Positions 46,744 to 55,839 are shown, numbered from the stretch's first letter. The stretch is 64,000 nucleotides of DNA from Demequina iriomotensis (GCF_000971395.1 NZ_BBME01000012.1:62001-126000); one strand, 5' to 3'. Numbers and translations: made by a program. The notes: generated by a model not told the origin, from the sequence alone.

Positions 46744-49733
46744 GCCACCGCGGCCCGCGCGGCGCTCATGAGCGCGTCGAAGCCCAGCGTGGCGCCCTCC
46801 GCGGCGAGGTCCGCGACGCGCGCCGGCCCGAGCCGCTCATGGGCGAGGCGTTGGGCCCGCGCGGTGTCGCATGGGACGTGCCACCGGTGCGTGCGCGTGC
46901 AGGCGGACGATGCCCCGAGCAGGAGGGCCGCCGCCGCCGGATCCGGCGTCACCGCCCCCGCGGCCTCCACCGCGTCGCCGAGCGGCAGCGCCCACCCGAG
47001 ATCGTCGAGCGTCTCGAGACCCTCGGCGATGAGCTCGCGGGCACGCCCCGCCTCGCCCGCGTCGCTCGCCACCCGCGCCGCCGCGATGAGCGCGACCGCG
47101 AGCCGGTTGCCCCGCCCCAGCACACGCCATCGCGGGAGCTCCGCCGCGCAGCGCTCGAGCGCGGTGGCCGGATCTCCCCGGTGCGCGCACAGCAGCGCGT
47201 CCGTCATGTCGACGCGCGCGGCGATCTCCTCGAGACCCGCGCGCCGGCTGAGGGTGCGCGCGTGCGCGTCCGCGCGCGCCGCCTCGTCCAGCAGCGCGCG
47301 CGGCTCCCCCGCGGAGTCGACCGCCGAGGCGGCGAGCGCCTCCGCAAGGCCCGCATGCAGCGCGGCCTCGATCTCGGGATGGCCGCCCGCGCGGCCGGCC
47401 GCATCGCGCGACAGCGCCACCGACTCGCCGCACCGGCCCAGATCGGCGAGCACCGCGGCACGCCAGTAGTCCACCCAGAGCGCCCCGGTGGCGTCGCTCG
47501 AGCGCGCGAACGCCTCGAGCGCATCGTCGAGCCGGGCGAGGGCGATGCCGTGCCGCCCGTCGATGGTCGCGGTCGCCCCGAAGATCAGGAGCGCGTGCCC
47601 GCCGACGTCCGGGGCGAACGATCGCACCGCCCCCGTCGCCATGATGCGCTCGCTCCACTCGCACTGGAGCCCGTAGCGCCCGGTGTTGATGAGGGACCAG
47701 CCCGCTCCCGAGGCGATGCGCGCGCCGAGCTCGGCGTCGCCGCGGGCGAGCGCACGGTCGAACGCCACCTGCGCCTCGAGGATGAGGACGTCGAGCCGGC
47801 GGTACCAACGTGCCGTCTCGAACAGCAGCTGCGCACCGACCTCCTCGAGACTCGCCGCGACCCACGCACCGTGCCGCGTCCACAGGTCCGGAGCCTCGTC
47901 CCCGAGCCCGGATGCGGCGAACTGGCGCACGGTCTCGAGCAGCCGGAACGCTCCGTCCTCGGTGCGCTCGACCATCGAGGCGTCGACCAGGTCGGCCAGC
48001 GTCGCCACGGTCTCCGCGTCGTCGGCGCCCGGCTGCGCGCACACCGCGGCCACCGCGTCCGCGCCGAACGTCGAGGCGAACACCGACAGCCGCGCGAGCA
48101 GGCGCCGTTGGGGCTCGCTGAGGAGGGCATGGCTCCATTCGATGGCCGCGCGCAGCGTCCGATGCCGCGGCATCGCCGCGCCGCCGCCCGTGAGAAGGAC
48201 GAGGCTGGCGGAGAGCCGGGAGTCGAGCTCGCGCAGGGCGAGGCCGCCCGTGCGCGCCGCCGCGAGCTCGAGCGCGAGCGGCACGCCGTCGAGGGCGCGA
48301 CAGATCGACGCGACGTGGCGCGCCGCATCGTCCGTGAGCGCGAAGTCGGGGTCGACCCTCCGCGCGCGCTCGACGAAGAGGCGCCCGGAGGCGCACTCCC
48401 CGACCTTGTCCGGCGAGGCGCCCGCGGGCAGCCCGAGCGCGGGGAGGCGCCAGCGCTGCTCGCCCGGCGCGTGCAGCGGCGTGCGGCTGGTCGCGAGGAC
48501 CGCGACCCCCGGGCACGCGTCGAGCAGTACGCCCACGAGCCGCGCGGCTCCGTCGGCGACGTGCTCGCAGTTGTCCAGGACCACCAGGGTGTCCGCGCGC
48601 GAGAGCCGTTCGATGAGGACCGGCAGCGGCGGGCGCGCGATCTGCTCGGGCAGGCCGAGCGCCCTCATCGCGTGCTGCGCCACGCGGGACTCCTCCGCGA
48701 GCCCGGCAAGCGGGATCCAGCAGACCTCGCGCCCGGCGGACTCCTCGTGCGCGACGCGAAGCGCGACCCGGGTCTTGCCGGCGCCGCCCGATCCGGTGAT
48801 GGTGACGAGGCGCCGGCGCGCGAGGAGGTCGCGCACGCGCGCCACCTCGGCCTCGCGACCGATGAGCGGAGCCGGGTCGGGCGGAAGGCCCGCGGCGCCC
48901 GACGGCGGACGCGGCGCGGCGCCGTCCGCGGCGCGTGCCTCGGGCGCGGCCGCGACGTCGTCGTGGGCCCGGAGCAGCTCGAGGTAGCGGCGCTCGATCG
49001 AGGGGTCAGGATCGACCCCGAGCTCGTCGGCGAGCGCGACCCGGAGGCGCTCGTGCGCGCGCAGGGCGTCCCCCCTCCGGCCGAGCGCCGCGAGCGCCTC
49101 GATGAGCGCGGCGGCCGTCCGCTCGTCGGACGGCTCGGCACCCGCGCGCTCCTCGAGACGACCGAGCGCCTGCTCGGGCATGCCCTCGGCGACGAGCCGC
49201 TCGAGCCGCACGAGCTCGAGCCGCGCGTGGAGGGCCCGCAGCCGCGCCGCCTCCTCCTCGGCGAACGGCAGCGCGACCCCGGCGTACGGCTCGCCGCGCC
49301 ATCCGGCGAGCACCGCGTCGAGCGCGGCGACCGCCGCCGACGCACCGGCGCGCATCAGCACGACCGCCTCGTCCTCGAACCGCGCGGCGTCGCACCGCTC
49401 GCGGGGGATCGCGAGGACGTAGCCGGCCGCCGTGGTGAGAAGGGCATCCCTGCCGAGGCCGGCGTCCGCGAGCATGCGTCGCAGCTGCGACACGTAGGTC
49501 TGGACCACCTTGGCGGCGCTGCGCGGCTCCCCCTCGGGCCACAGCGCCGCGATGATCGCGTCGGGGTGGACCGGCTCGCCGACGTGGCAGGCGAGCAGCG
49601 CGAGGACCGCGCGCCGCCCCGAGCCCGGCACGCTCGACGTGCCGCCCTCGTGCACGAGCGCGACGTCGCCCAGCACGCGCACCGCAGGGGCCTCCGCGGG
49701 CTGCTCACCCGCCGTCGACCGCGCATCGACCAT
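46740..49733 (-). CDS. AfsR/SARP-family transcriptional regulator with NB-ARC ATPase
   Basis: A 997-residue multidomain regulator. Residues about 18-110 form an OmpR-like winged-helix DNA-binding domain; 115-255 the bacterial transcriptional activation (BTAD) domain (DEVDPDPSIERRYLELL-like end). At 285-580 lies an NB-ARC-type ATPase with Walker A GSGGAGKT (314-321) and Walker B LVVLDNCEHV; the C-terminal third is Ala-rich and TPR-like. AfsR-type proteins integrate signals to switch on secondary metabolism or development, but no biosynthetic cluster is visible here. The gene diverges from a small repeat-containing protein (53 bp gap), a possible target. Confidence 0.88.
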   Translation of the reverse strand: MVDARSTAGEQPAEAPAVRVLGDVALVHEGGTSSVPGSGRRAVLALLACHVGEPVHPDAIIAALWPEGEPRSAAKVVQTYVSQLRRMLADAGLGRDALLTTAAGYVLAIPRERCDAARFEDEAVVLMRAGASAAVAALDAVLAGWRGEPYAGVALPFAEEEAARLRALHARLELVRLERLVAEGMPEQALGRLEERAGAEPSDERTAAALIEALAALGRRGDALRAHERLRVALADELGVDPDPSIERRYLELLRAHDDVAAAPEARAADGAAPRPPSGAAGLPPDPAPLIGREAEVARVRDLLARRRLVTITGSGGAGKTRVALRVAHEESAGREVCWIPLAGLAEESRVAQHAMRALGLPEQIARPPLPVLIERLSRADTLVVLDNCEHVADGAARLVGVLLDACPGVAVLATSRTPLHAPGEQRWRLPALGLPAGASPDKVGECASGRLFVERARRVDPDFALTDDAARHVASICRALDGVPLALELAAARTGGLALRELDSRLSASLVLLTGGGAAMPRHRTLRAAIEWSHALLSEPQRRLLARLSVFASTFGADAVAAVCAQPGADDAETVATLADLVDASMVERTEDGAFRLLETVRQFAASGLGDEAPDLWTRHGAWVAASLEEVGAQLLFETARWYRRLDVLILEAQVAFDRALARGDAELGARIASGAGWSLINTGRYGLQCEWSERIMATGAVRSFAPDVGGHALLIFGATATIDGRHGIALARLDDALEAFARSSDATGALWVDYWRAAVLADLGRCGESVALSRDAAGRAGGHPEIEAALHAGLAEALAASAVDSAGEPRALLDEAARADAHARTLSRRAGLEEIAARVDMTDALLCAHRGDPATALERCAAELPRWRVLGRGNRLAVALIAAARVASDAGEAGRARELIAEGLETLDDLGWALPLGDAVEAAGAVTPDPAAAALLLGASSACTRTHRWHVPCDTARAQRLAHERLGPARVADLAAEGATLGFDALMSAARAAVA

Positions 49734-49786
49734 GCGTTGACTCCCCCCGAGGACGGTGGGAGCTGCCCGACCCGGAGGAGGTCATC

Positions 49787-50176
49787 ATGCTCGAGGCACG
49801 CCGCTCCCGCACCACCACCGTTCCCAGCACCCTAACCCGCGCTCCCGCGCCTCAGCCAGGCACGATGACGGCCCCCGCCGCGATCGCGATCCTGGGCGAC
49901 GCCCTCGGGCGGCTGGTCGGGGTCCGCCCGTCCGCGCGCCGCAGGGTCGCGCTCGGCCTTGCGGCCGCCGCCGCCCTCGCCGCCGCGATCGGCGTCGGGA
50001 CCGCGGCGAGCGCGCTGCCGGTCGCGGACGACTCGCCGCCGGTGCGCATCGACCTCGTCGCGGTGCACGACGACCTGTCGCCGATGAGCGCGGCGGCCGC
50101 GGCGCTCGTCGCGGCGGGCCTCGACGACGACCTGTCGCCGATGGCGAGCGCGGTCGCCGAGTCGCACACCGACTGA
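49787..50176 (+). CDS. Small membrane-anchored or secreted protein with DDLSPM repeats
   Basis: A 129-residue protein without a known family. A hydrophilic N-terminus (residues 1-50, with RPSARRR) precedes one Ala-rich hydrophobic segment (52-75) that could be an anchor or an unusually late signal peptide ending at ASA. The 55-residue tail carries two copies of DDLSPM; at DNA level GACGACCTGTCGCCGATG is repeated exactly. A GGAGGAGG ribosome site 7 nt before the ATG supports the start. It is transcribed divergently from the AfsR-like regulator, an arrangement reminiscent of afsR/afsS, but it is not similar to AfsS. Confidence 0.55.
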   Translation: MLEARRSRTTTVPSTLTRAPAPQPGTMTAPAAIAILGDALGRLVGVRPSARRRVALGLAAAAALAAAIGVGTAASALPVADDSPPVRIDLVAVHDDLSPMSAAAAALVAAGLDDDLSPMASAVAESHTD

Positions 50177-50199
50177 GCGTTCCGGCCCCGGGGGAGGCA

Positions 50200-50230
50200 C
50201 GCGGCCCGGCGGAGGCCCCGCCGGGCCGCG
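50200..50230. terminator. Bidirectional terminator
   Basis: Perfect 13-bp arms CGCGGCCCGGCGG / CCGCCGGGCCGCG with a 5-nt loop between two convergent genes. Confidence 0.85.
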
Positions 50231-50232
50231 GG

Positions 50233-50826
50233 TCAGCCCACGATCTCGTCGTCGGCGTGAGCGGCGTAGAAGTCGCTCTGGCCGCGGACGATCTCGCGCA
50301 TCGTCGCGCCGCGCTCCACGCCGTACACGGTGCCCGTGAAGTCGAGCCCCTGCTGGATGGCCCACACCTCCTCGTGCTGGTCCGGGGGAAGCGTGGTCGC
50401 CGGCGTCCCGACCGCGATCCACCCGATGGGCACCACGGTTCCCGCGGTGAGCGTGGTGTTCACCTGGACCACGCCACGGATGCGCACCTCGCACCCGTCC
50501 TCGAGGACCGCGCCGGGGAAGAGCGCGGCACCCGTCGCGAGGAAGCACTCATCGCCGACGCGCGCGCCGTTGAGGTGCACGTGCGGCCCGATCACCACGG
50601 CGTCCCCGATCTCGACGTCGTGGCCCGCACGCGCCTTCACCACCGCGTTCTCCATCACCACCACGTCGGACCCGACCGTGATGCGCCCGTTTTCGGCCGT
50701 GAGCACGGCGCCGTGCAGCACCCGCACCCCCGGGCCGAGCGTGACGTCGCCGCACACGACAGCCGTCGGCGCGACGGTCGCCGTGGGATCGATGGACGGG
50801 GACTTGCCGCGGTGCGTGACGATCAT
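50233..50826 (-). CDS. Hexapeptide-repeat (gamma-carbonic-anhydrase-like) protein
   Basis: A 197-residue left-handed beta-helix protein. Imperfect hexapeptide repeats run from about residue 18 to 130 (ATVAPTAVVCGDVTLGPGVRVLHGAVLTAENG, VVIGPHVHLNGARVGDECFLATGAALFPGAVL). His residues in the HVHLNG loop resemble metal ligands of gamma-class carbonic anhydrases, but the full three-His set is not certain. The ATG at 50826 (MIVTHRG) is chosen; an ATG nine bases earlier is possible. Whether it is a carbonic anhydrase or an acyltransferase is undecided. Confidence 0.75.
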   Translation of the reverse strand: MIVTHRGKSPSIDPTATVAPTAVVCGDVTLGPGVRVLHGAVLTAENGRITVGSDVVVMENAVVKARAGHDVEIGDAVVIGPHVHLNGARVGDECFLATGAALFPGAVLEDGCEVRIRGVVQVNTTLTAGTVVPIGWIAVGTPATTLPPDQHEEVWAIQQGLDFTGTVYGVERGATMREIVRGQSDFYAAHADDEIVG

Positions 50827-50862
50827 GCCGACCATCGTAGATACCTGCTTCGACACGCGACA

Positions 50863-50888
50863 GGGCCCGGAGCATCCGCTCCGGGCCC
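50863..50888 (-). terminator. Hairpin terminator of the SDR gene
   Basis: Arms GGGCCCGGAGC / GCTCCGGGCCC, 11 bp, 4-nt loop, 37 bp after the SDR stop. Confidence 0.8.
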
Positions 50889-50924
50889 CCGCGCGCGACC
50901 CCTGGGACGGGACGCGCGATTCCG

Positions 50925-51989
50925 TCAGGCCGCCGACCAGCCGCCGTCCGACGGCAGGATCGCGCCGTTGAGGTTGACGCCGTCGTCGGAGAGCAGGAAC
51001 GTGATCGACGCGGCGAGCTGCTCGGCCGCGACCGGCGCCGGGAGCACGGCCATCGCGGTGGTGATCCGCTCCTGCGCGAGCTCCGAGTCGAAGCGGGCCT
51101 CGATGTTGGTGATCACGGGTCCCGGCGCGACCGCGTTGACGCGGATGCCCGACGGCCCGTAGAGGAACGCCGTGCTCTTGGTCATGCCGACCACGGCGTG
51201 CTTCGACGCCGTGTAGGCGACGCCTGCGGCGGATCCGCGGAGACCGGCCTCGGACGCGACGTTGACGATCGCCCCCGCGCCGGCCTCGAGCATGCGCGGC
51301 AGCACCGCTCGCGACAAGCGCATCACGCCCTCGACGTTGACCGCGAACACGCGCGACCAGACATCGTCCGCGACCTCGTGCAGGCCGGTCATGTTGTCCA
51401 TGATCCCTGCCACGTTCGCGAGCGCGTCGATGCGGTCGCCCGCGGCCTCGAGCACGCGCGCGATGTCGCCCTCCCGGGTGACGTCGGCGGTCACGGTGGT
51501 GACATCGAGCCCGTCGAGCTCGGCCGCGAGCTGGGTGAGGCGCTCGGCGGAGATGTCGAGCGCGATGACGCGGCCGCCCTCGCGGGCGACGCGCGCGGCC
51601 GTGGCGCGACCGATGCCCGAGCCGGCGCCGGTGACCACCACGGTCTTGCCGGTGAAGCGGCCGTCGGTGACACGCTCCTCCCACTCGGGGGCCTCCGCTG
51701 CGGCGGCGACGGGAGCCGAGGGCTCCTCGTCGGACGATGCCGCGGCGACGGGCGCGGACGGATCGGCCGCGCGACGCGCGGTCTCGGCGACGAGCCCGTC
51801 GAGCAGCTCCTGGCTGAAGCGGCCGCCGGAGATCTTGACGAGCTTGTTCATCGAGAAGCGCTTCACGGGTGCGAGCGTCTTCTCGGACTGGCCGGCCTCG
51901 GCGAGCATCTCGCGCATGACCTGGCCGGCGACGGGGTGGGCGAGCCAGTCGGCGACCTTGGTGTCGCCGGTGGGCAGGGTGGTGGACAT
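50925..51989 (-). CDS. Short-chain dehydrogenase with extra N-terminal helical domain
   Basis: A 354-residue oxidoreductase. Residues about 105-354 form a classical SDR: TGAGSGIGRATAARVA (NAD(P) loop), ANVAGIMDN, the Ser of IVNVASEAG, and the YTASKHAVV Tyr-Lys pair. The first 65 residues (KVADWLAHPVAGQVMREMLAE ... FSMNKLVKISGGRFSQELLDGL) resemble a small helical module seen at the ends of other actinobacterial enzymes. An Ala/Pro/Glu linker separates the parts. The ATG at 51989 follows an AGAGGAAG ribosome site. It is divergent from a TetR gene that probably represses it. Confidence 0.85.
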   Translation of the reverse strand: MSTTLPTGDTKVADWLAHPVAGQVMREMLAEAGQSEKTLAPVKRFSMNKLVKISGGRFSQELLDGLVAETARRAADPSAPVAAASSDEEPSAPVAAAAEAPEWEERVTDGRFTGKTVVVTGAGSGIGRATAARVAREGGRVIALDISAERLTQLAAELDGLDVTTVTADVTREGDIARVLEAAGDRIDALANVAGIMDNMTGLHEVADDVWSRVFAVNVEGVMRLSRAVLPRMLEAGAGAIVNVASEAGLRGSAAGVAYTASKHAVVGMTKSTAFLYGPSGIRVNAVAPGPVITNIEARFDSELAQERITTAMAVLPAPVAAEQLAASITFLLSDDGVNLNGAILPSDGGWSAA

Positions 51990-52162
51990 GACTTCCTCTC
52001 GGTGGGGAGTGGAGAGACTGCGGACGTCGCGACGGGGCGACGATGCGCGGGCGGCTCCGGGGAAAGCCGAAGGGACGGCGGCCGGCGCGGCCGGGCCGTG
52101 CGGCGTGACGCCGATGCGTCGCCGGGACGGCGGGGCTGTGTCGACCATGTGCTCCCTCTGCT

Positions 52163-52182
52163 ACCGGACAACTCTGTCCGGT
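52163..52182. promoter_or_regulatory. Perfect palindromic operator of the SDR/TetR pair
   Basis: ACCGGACA-actc-TGTCCGGT is a perfect palindrome in the divergent gap. It ends 12 bp before the TetR -10 box, so the TetR protein should control its own gene and the SDR gene. Confidence 0.75.
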
Positions 52183-52194
52183 CATCCCACCCTA

Positions 52195-52200
52195 TACATT
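52195..52200 (+). promoter_or_regulatory. -10 box of the TetR gene, leaderless type
   Basis: TACATT followed by 6 nt and the ATG; the overlapping TATACA is an alternative hexamer. Confidence 0.5.
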
Positions 52201-52206
52201 CGACCC

Positions 52207-52755
52207 ATGGCGACCAAGACGAATCGCGGGCCCAGCGCGGCCGCCGAGAACCGCGCCGCGCTCGTCGCCGCCGCGCGGGACGTCTTCGCGGCGAACGGCG
52301 TGGAGGGACCGGTCTCCGCGGTCGCGCGCCGCGCCGGCGTGGGACAGGCGAGCCTGTACCGCCACTTCCCCACGCGCGAGTCGCTGGTGTACGCCGTGTT
52401 CGACGAGAACCTCACGGCGATCGAGACGCTCGCCGCGGACCCGGGTACCACGCTCCGCGACGTCACCGACCTGGTCACGCACCAGATCGAGGGCACCGCC
52501 GCGATCATCACGTACGCCGCGACGGACGACGGTCCCGAGATGCGGGCGCTCGAGCGCCGCATGGCGCGCGCGATCGCCGGCAAGGTGGACCTCGCGCGCA
52601 CGGACGGCACGCTCGCGCCCGGCACGACGGCGGAGGACATGCTGCTCGCGATCGGCATGCTCGCCGCGCTCGTCGCGCGCGTGCCCGCCGATCAGCGGCA
52701 CGCGCGCGTCGAGGAGGCCTGGGGCCTGCTCATGCGGGGCCTCGGGCCGGCGTAG
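52207..52755 (+). CDS. TetR-family transcriptional regulator
   Basis: A 182-residue repressor. Residues about 14-58 form the TetR helix-turn-helix (ALVAAARDVFAANGVEGPVSAVARRAGVGQASLYRHFPTRESL). The remaining helical domain binds an unknown ligand. The ATG at 52207 fits both the family N-terminus and the -10 box. The divergent SDR gene and the intervening perfect palindrome make it the likely local regulator. Confidence 0.92.
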   Translation: MATKTNRGPSAAAENRAALVAAARDVFAANGVEGPVSAVARRAGVGQASLYRHFPTRESLVYAVFDENLTAIETLAADPGTTLRDVTDLVTHQIEGTAAIITYAATDDGPEMRALERRMARAIAGKVDLARTDGTLAPGTTAEDMLLAIGMLAALVARVPADQRHARVEEAWGLLMRGLGPA

Positions 52756-52773
52756 GCCCGACCGCATCGTCTC

Positions 52774-53814
52774 TCAGGCCGAGTCGCGCACCACCAGCTC
52801 GAGCGGCAGGATCAGCTCGCGCGGCAGGTCGACCGCGCCGTTGAGCACGTCGATGAGGATGTCGGCCATGTGCCAGCCCATCTGCCGCGACGGCTGACGC
52901 ACGGTCGTGAGCCCGACGCCCGTCGACACGGCGGCCGCGCTGTCGTCGAATCCCACGAGCGCCATGTCGTCCGGGATGCGGATGCCGCGGTCGAGCAGCA
53001 CCGGCACCGCGCCCGACGCCATGAGGTCGGAGGCGACGAACACCCCGTCGACGGGCTCGCGCCACTCGAGGATCTCGCGCATGGCGGCGGCCCCGCCGAA
53101 CATCGTGAAGTCTCCGTCGACCACGGGGCCCGCGGCGACGCCGGCCGCGTCCAGCGCCTGACGCCACCCCGTGAGGCGGTCGATCGAGCTCTGCATCGTC
53201 AGCGGGCCCGCGATGGTGGCGATGCGCGTGCAGCCGCGATCGATGAGCCGCTGCGTCGCGAGCGCGCCGCCCGCGACGTTGTCGACGTCGACCACGTAGG
53301 TGTCGTTGCCCGCGACCGAGGTGCGACCGCCGTACACGACCGGCAGCGACTCCGTGAGGCGCCGCAGGAACCGGTCGCTGGTGTGGTGCGAGACCACGAT
53401 CGCGCCGTCGACCGCACCGCCGCCGAGGTAGCGCATCGTCTTCCCGCTCGGGTCGTGGTTGGCGACCATGAGGTTGAGCACGTAGTCGGAGTCCTCGAGG
53501 CGGGCGTCGATGCCCGACACGATCTCCGCGAAGAACAGGTCGCCGAAGAAGCGGTTGACGTCCTCGGGGGCGACCAGCGCGATCGCCTGCGACTGTTGGC
53601 TCACGAGCGACCGCGCCGCGCGGTTGGGCACGTAGCCCAGCTCCTGGACCGCCCGGCGGACCGCCTCCGCGATGGGCTGGGACACCGACGTCGACCCGTT
53701 GACGACGCGGGACACGGTCGCGCGGGACACTCCCGCGCGCGCGGCGACCAGCTCGAGCGTGGGCGGCGGGGTCCGCCCCGGAGCGGTCACGATCGGATCC
53801 TCGTCGGCGGGCAT
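52774..53814 (-). CDS. LacI-family transcriptional regulator
   Basis: A 346-residue repressor. The N-terminal LacI helix-turn-helix (LELVAARAGVSRATVSRVVNG) and hinge helix (NRAARSLVSQQSQ) are followed by a sugar-binding-protein-like effector domain (FFGDLFFAEIVSGIDARL ... GFDDSAAAVSTGVGLTTVRQP). It lies 57 bp after the sugar permease genes on the same strand and probably controls them through the twin palindromes before the binding-protein gene. The ATG at 53814 has an AAGGAT ribosome site. Confidence 0.92.
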   Translation of the reverse strand: MPADEDPIVTAPGRTPPPTLELVAARAGVSRATVSRVVNGSTSVSQPIAEAVRRAVQELGYVPNRAARSLVSQQSQAIALVAPEDVNRFFGDLFFAEIVSGIDARLEDSDYVLNLMVANHDPSGKTMRYLGGGAVDGAIVVSHHTSDRFLRRLTESLPVVYGGRTSVAGNDTYVVDVDNVAGGALATQRLIDRGCTRIATIAGPLTMQSSIDRLTGWRQALDAAGVAAGPVVDGDFTMFGGAAAMREILEWREPVDGVFVASDLMASGAVPVLLDRGIRIPDDMALVGFDDSAAAVSTGVGLTTVRQPSRQMGWHMADILIDVLNGAVDLPRELILPLELVVRDSA

Positions 53815-53871
53815 GGGGACATCCTTGCGGAGATCACGCCATGCCCGCCGCACGTGCGAGGCATGTCGCGC

Positions 53872-54750
53872 CTAGCCCTTCACCGCCCCCGCCATGATGC
53901 CGGAGACGAGCTGACGCCCGGCGAACATGAACAGGAGGAGCAGCGGCACCGTTGCCAGCAGGACGCCCGCGAGCACGAGCGAGTAGTCGACGAAGTAGTT
54001 CGCCTGGAGGATCGACAGCGACACCGGCAGCGTCGGGTTGTTCGAGTCGAGCACGATGTACGGCCACATGAAGTTGTTCCAGCTGGTCACGAACGTGAAG
54101 AGGAACAGCATGGCCGCGGCGGGACGCGCCGCCGGGAGGCCGACGTGCCAGAACGTGCGGATCATCGAGCAGCCGTCGACTCGCGCCGCCTCGATGAGCT
54201 CGGTGGGCAGCGACTGCGAGATGTACTGCGTCATCCAGAACACGCCGAACGCCGTCACCAGGCCCGGGATGATGACCGCGCCCACGCTGCCCGTCCAGCC
54301 GAACTTCTGCATGAGGATGTACAGCGGCACGATGCCGAGCTGGACCGGCACCGCCATCGTCGCGACGACGCCGACGAGCAGCGGACCCGAGCCCTTGAAC
54401 CGGAGCTTCGCGAACGCGTAGCCGGCGAGGGTGGACAGCACCACGGTCGAGACGGAGACCGACGTCGAGACGACGATCGAGTTCCAGAGGGCCTTCCAGA
54501 AGTTGACGGCCGGGTTGTTGATGACCGTCGCCGCGTTCTCGAGGAAGTTGCCGCCGGGCCACCACGACAGGTTGGGGTCGTTGATGGTGAAGCGGTCGCC
54601 CGACGCGATCAGGAACGACCAGTAGAACGGGAACACCGACGCGATGAGGAAGATCGCCAGCGCGGCGTACGTGAACCAGCTGGGGCGCATCGTCGACACG
54701 GCGCTCGCGCCCTGCTTGGCGCGCTTGAGGGGGTTGACGATGGTGGTCAC
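53872..54750 (-). CDS. Sugar ABC transporter permease, MalG/CUT1 type
   Basis: A 292-residue permease with six transmembrane helices and the EAA loop ELIEAARVDGCSMIRTFWHVGLPAARPA. It forms the translocation channel with the MalF-type partner. The GTG start overlaps the preceding stop (GTGA). Confidence 0.93.
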   Translation of the reverse strand: MTTIVNPLKRAKQGASAVSTMRPSWFTYAALAIFLIASVFPFYWSFLIASGDRFTINDPNLSWWPGGNFLENAATVINNPAVNFWKALWNSIVVSTSVSVSTVVLSTLAGYAFAKLRFKGSGPLLVGVVATMAVPVQLGIVPLYILMQKFGWTGSVGAVIIPGLVTAFGVFWMTQYISQSLPTELIEAARVDGCSMIRTFWHVGLPAARPAAAMLFLFTFVTSWNNFMWPYIVLDSNNPTLPVSLSILQANYFVDYSLVLAGVLLATVPLLLLFMFAGRQLVSGIMAGAVKG

Positions 54751-55754
54751 TGGGACACCTTCTTCCGCTTCGGCGCCTTGGCGACCGTGTCGCCCGCGAT
54801 GAAGCGCTGCGTGATGAAGAAGTTCAGCAGGCCGAAGGCGACGATGATGATGAACAGGATCCACGCGACCGCCGCCGCACGGCCGAAGTCGAAGTCGACC
54901 CAGCCCATGTTGTAGAGGTACAGCGTGATGGTCTCCCACTGGTGGTTCGAGCCGCCCTGGCCGTTGGTGTCGTACATGCGGGGCTCGTCGAAGATCTGCA
55001 GGCCGCCGATGGTCGACGTGATGATGACGAAGATCATGGTCGGGCGGATCTGGGGCAGGGTGACCGAGAAGAAGCGGCGCACGGTGCCGGCGCCGTCGAT
55101 CGCGGCGGCCTCGTAGAGGTCGCGCGGGATGGCCTGCATCGCGGCCAGGAGGATCAGCGCGTTGTACCCGGTCCAGCGGAAGTTGACCATGGTCGCGATC
55201 GCGAAGTGGCTCGGGATGACGTCGACGTGCCAGCGGATGCTGTCGAGGCCGATGTCGTTGAGCAGCGAGTTGATGAGGCCGTAGCGGTCGCCGAACATGT
55301 TCGAGAAGATCAGCGCGACCGCCACCGGCGCGACGACGTAGGGAAGCAGCACGCCCATGCGCCAGAAGGTCTTGGCGCGGATGTTCTTGTCGAGCATCGC
55401 GGCGATGAAGGTCGCGATGATGACCTGCGGCACGGAGGACAGCAGGAAGATCGAGAAGGTGTTGCGCAGTGACAGCCAGAACTCGCGGTCCTGCAGGACG
55501 AACGCGAAGTTGTCGAAGCCGGTCATGGTGCCGGTGTTGCGCACCAGGTCCCAGTCCTGGAAGGAGATGACCGCCGTGTAGACGATCGGGAAGAGCCCGA
55601 CGATCGCGAAGACGATCCAGAAGGGCGCGATGTACAGGTACGGCGACAGCTTCACGTCGAGTCGGCCGAGGCGCTGACGCCACGTGAGCGGCGTGCGCCG
55701 GCGCTCGGGGCCGCGAGGCGCCGGTGCCTGTGTCTGGGGGGTGGTGGTGGTCAT
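54747..55754 (-). CDS. Sugar ABC transporter permease, MalF/CUT1 type
   Basis: A 335-residue permease. After a basic, Pro-rich cytoplasmic N-terminus come six helices and the EAA loop DLYEAAAIDGAGTVRRFFSVTLPQIRPT. It lies between the binding-protein and MalG-type genes. No ATPase gene is nearby, so a shared ATPase such as an MsiK-like protein is probably used, as is common in actinobacteria. Confidence 0.93.
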   Translation of the reverse strand: MTTTTPQTQAPAPRGPERRRTPLTWRQRLGRLDVKLSPYLYIAPFWIVFAIVGLFPIVYTAVISFQDWDLVRNTGTMTGFDNFAFVLQDREFWLSLRNTFSIFLLSSVPQVIIATFIAAMLDKNIRAKTFWRMGVLLPYVVAPVAVALIFSNMFGDRYGLINSLLNDIGLDSIRWHVDVIPSHFAIATMVNFRWTGYNALILLAAMQAIPRDLYEAAAIDGAGTVRRFFSVTLPQIRPTMIFVIITSTIGGLQIFDEPRMYDTNGQGGSNHQWETITLYLYNMGWVDFDFGRAAAVAWILFIIIVAFGLLNFFITQRFIAGDTVAKAPKRKKVSQ

Positions 55755-55794
55755 GTGGTGCTTCCCCTGGTGGTGATGACGGTGCCGACGATGG

Positions 55795-55828
55795 GTGCGG
55801 GCCGCCTCCCGAGGGAGACGGCCCGCAC
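55795..55828 (-). terminator. Intra-operon hairpin between binding-protein and permease genes
   Basis: Arms GTGCGGGCCG / CGGCCCGCAC enclose a second stem CTCCC-GA-GGGAG. It lies 12 bp after the binding-protein stop. It probably causes partial termination or stabilises the upstream mRNA, giving more binding protein than permease. Confidence 0.75.
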
Positions 55829-55839
55829 CGTGGATCGAC

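Noticed and set aside
46713-49835. A 1040-residue open frame antisense to the AfsR-like gene
   Set aside because: Low-complexity Arg/Ala/Glu composition typical of a shadow frame; the minus-strand protein has complete domains.
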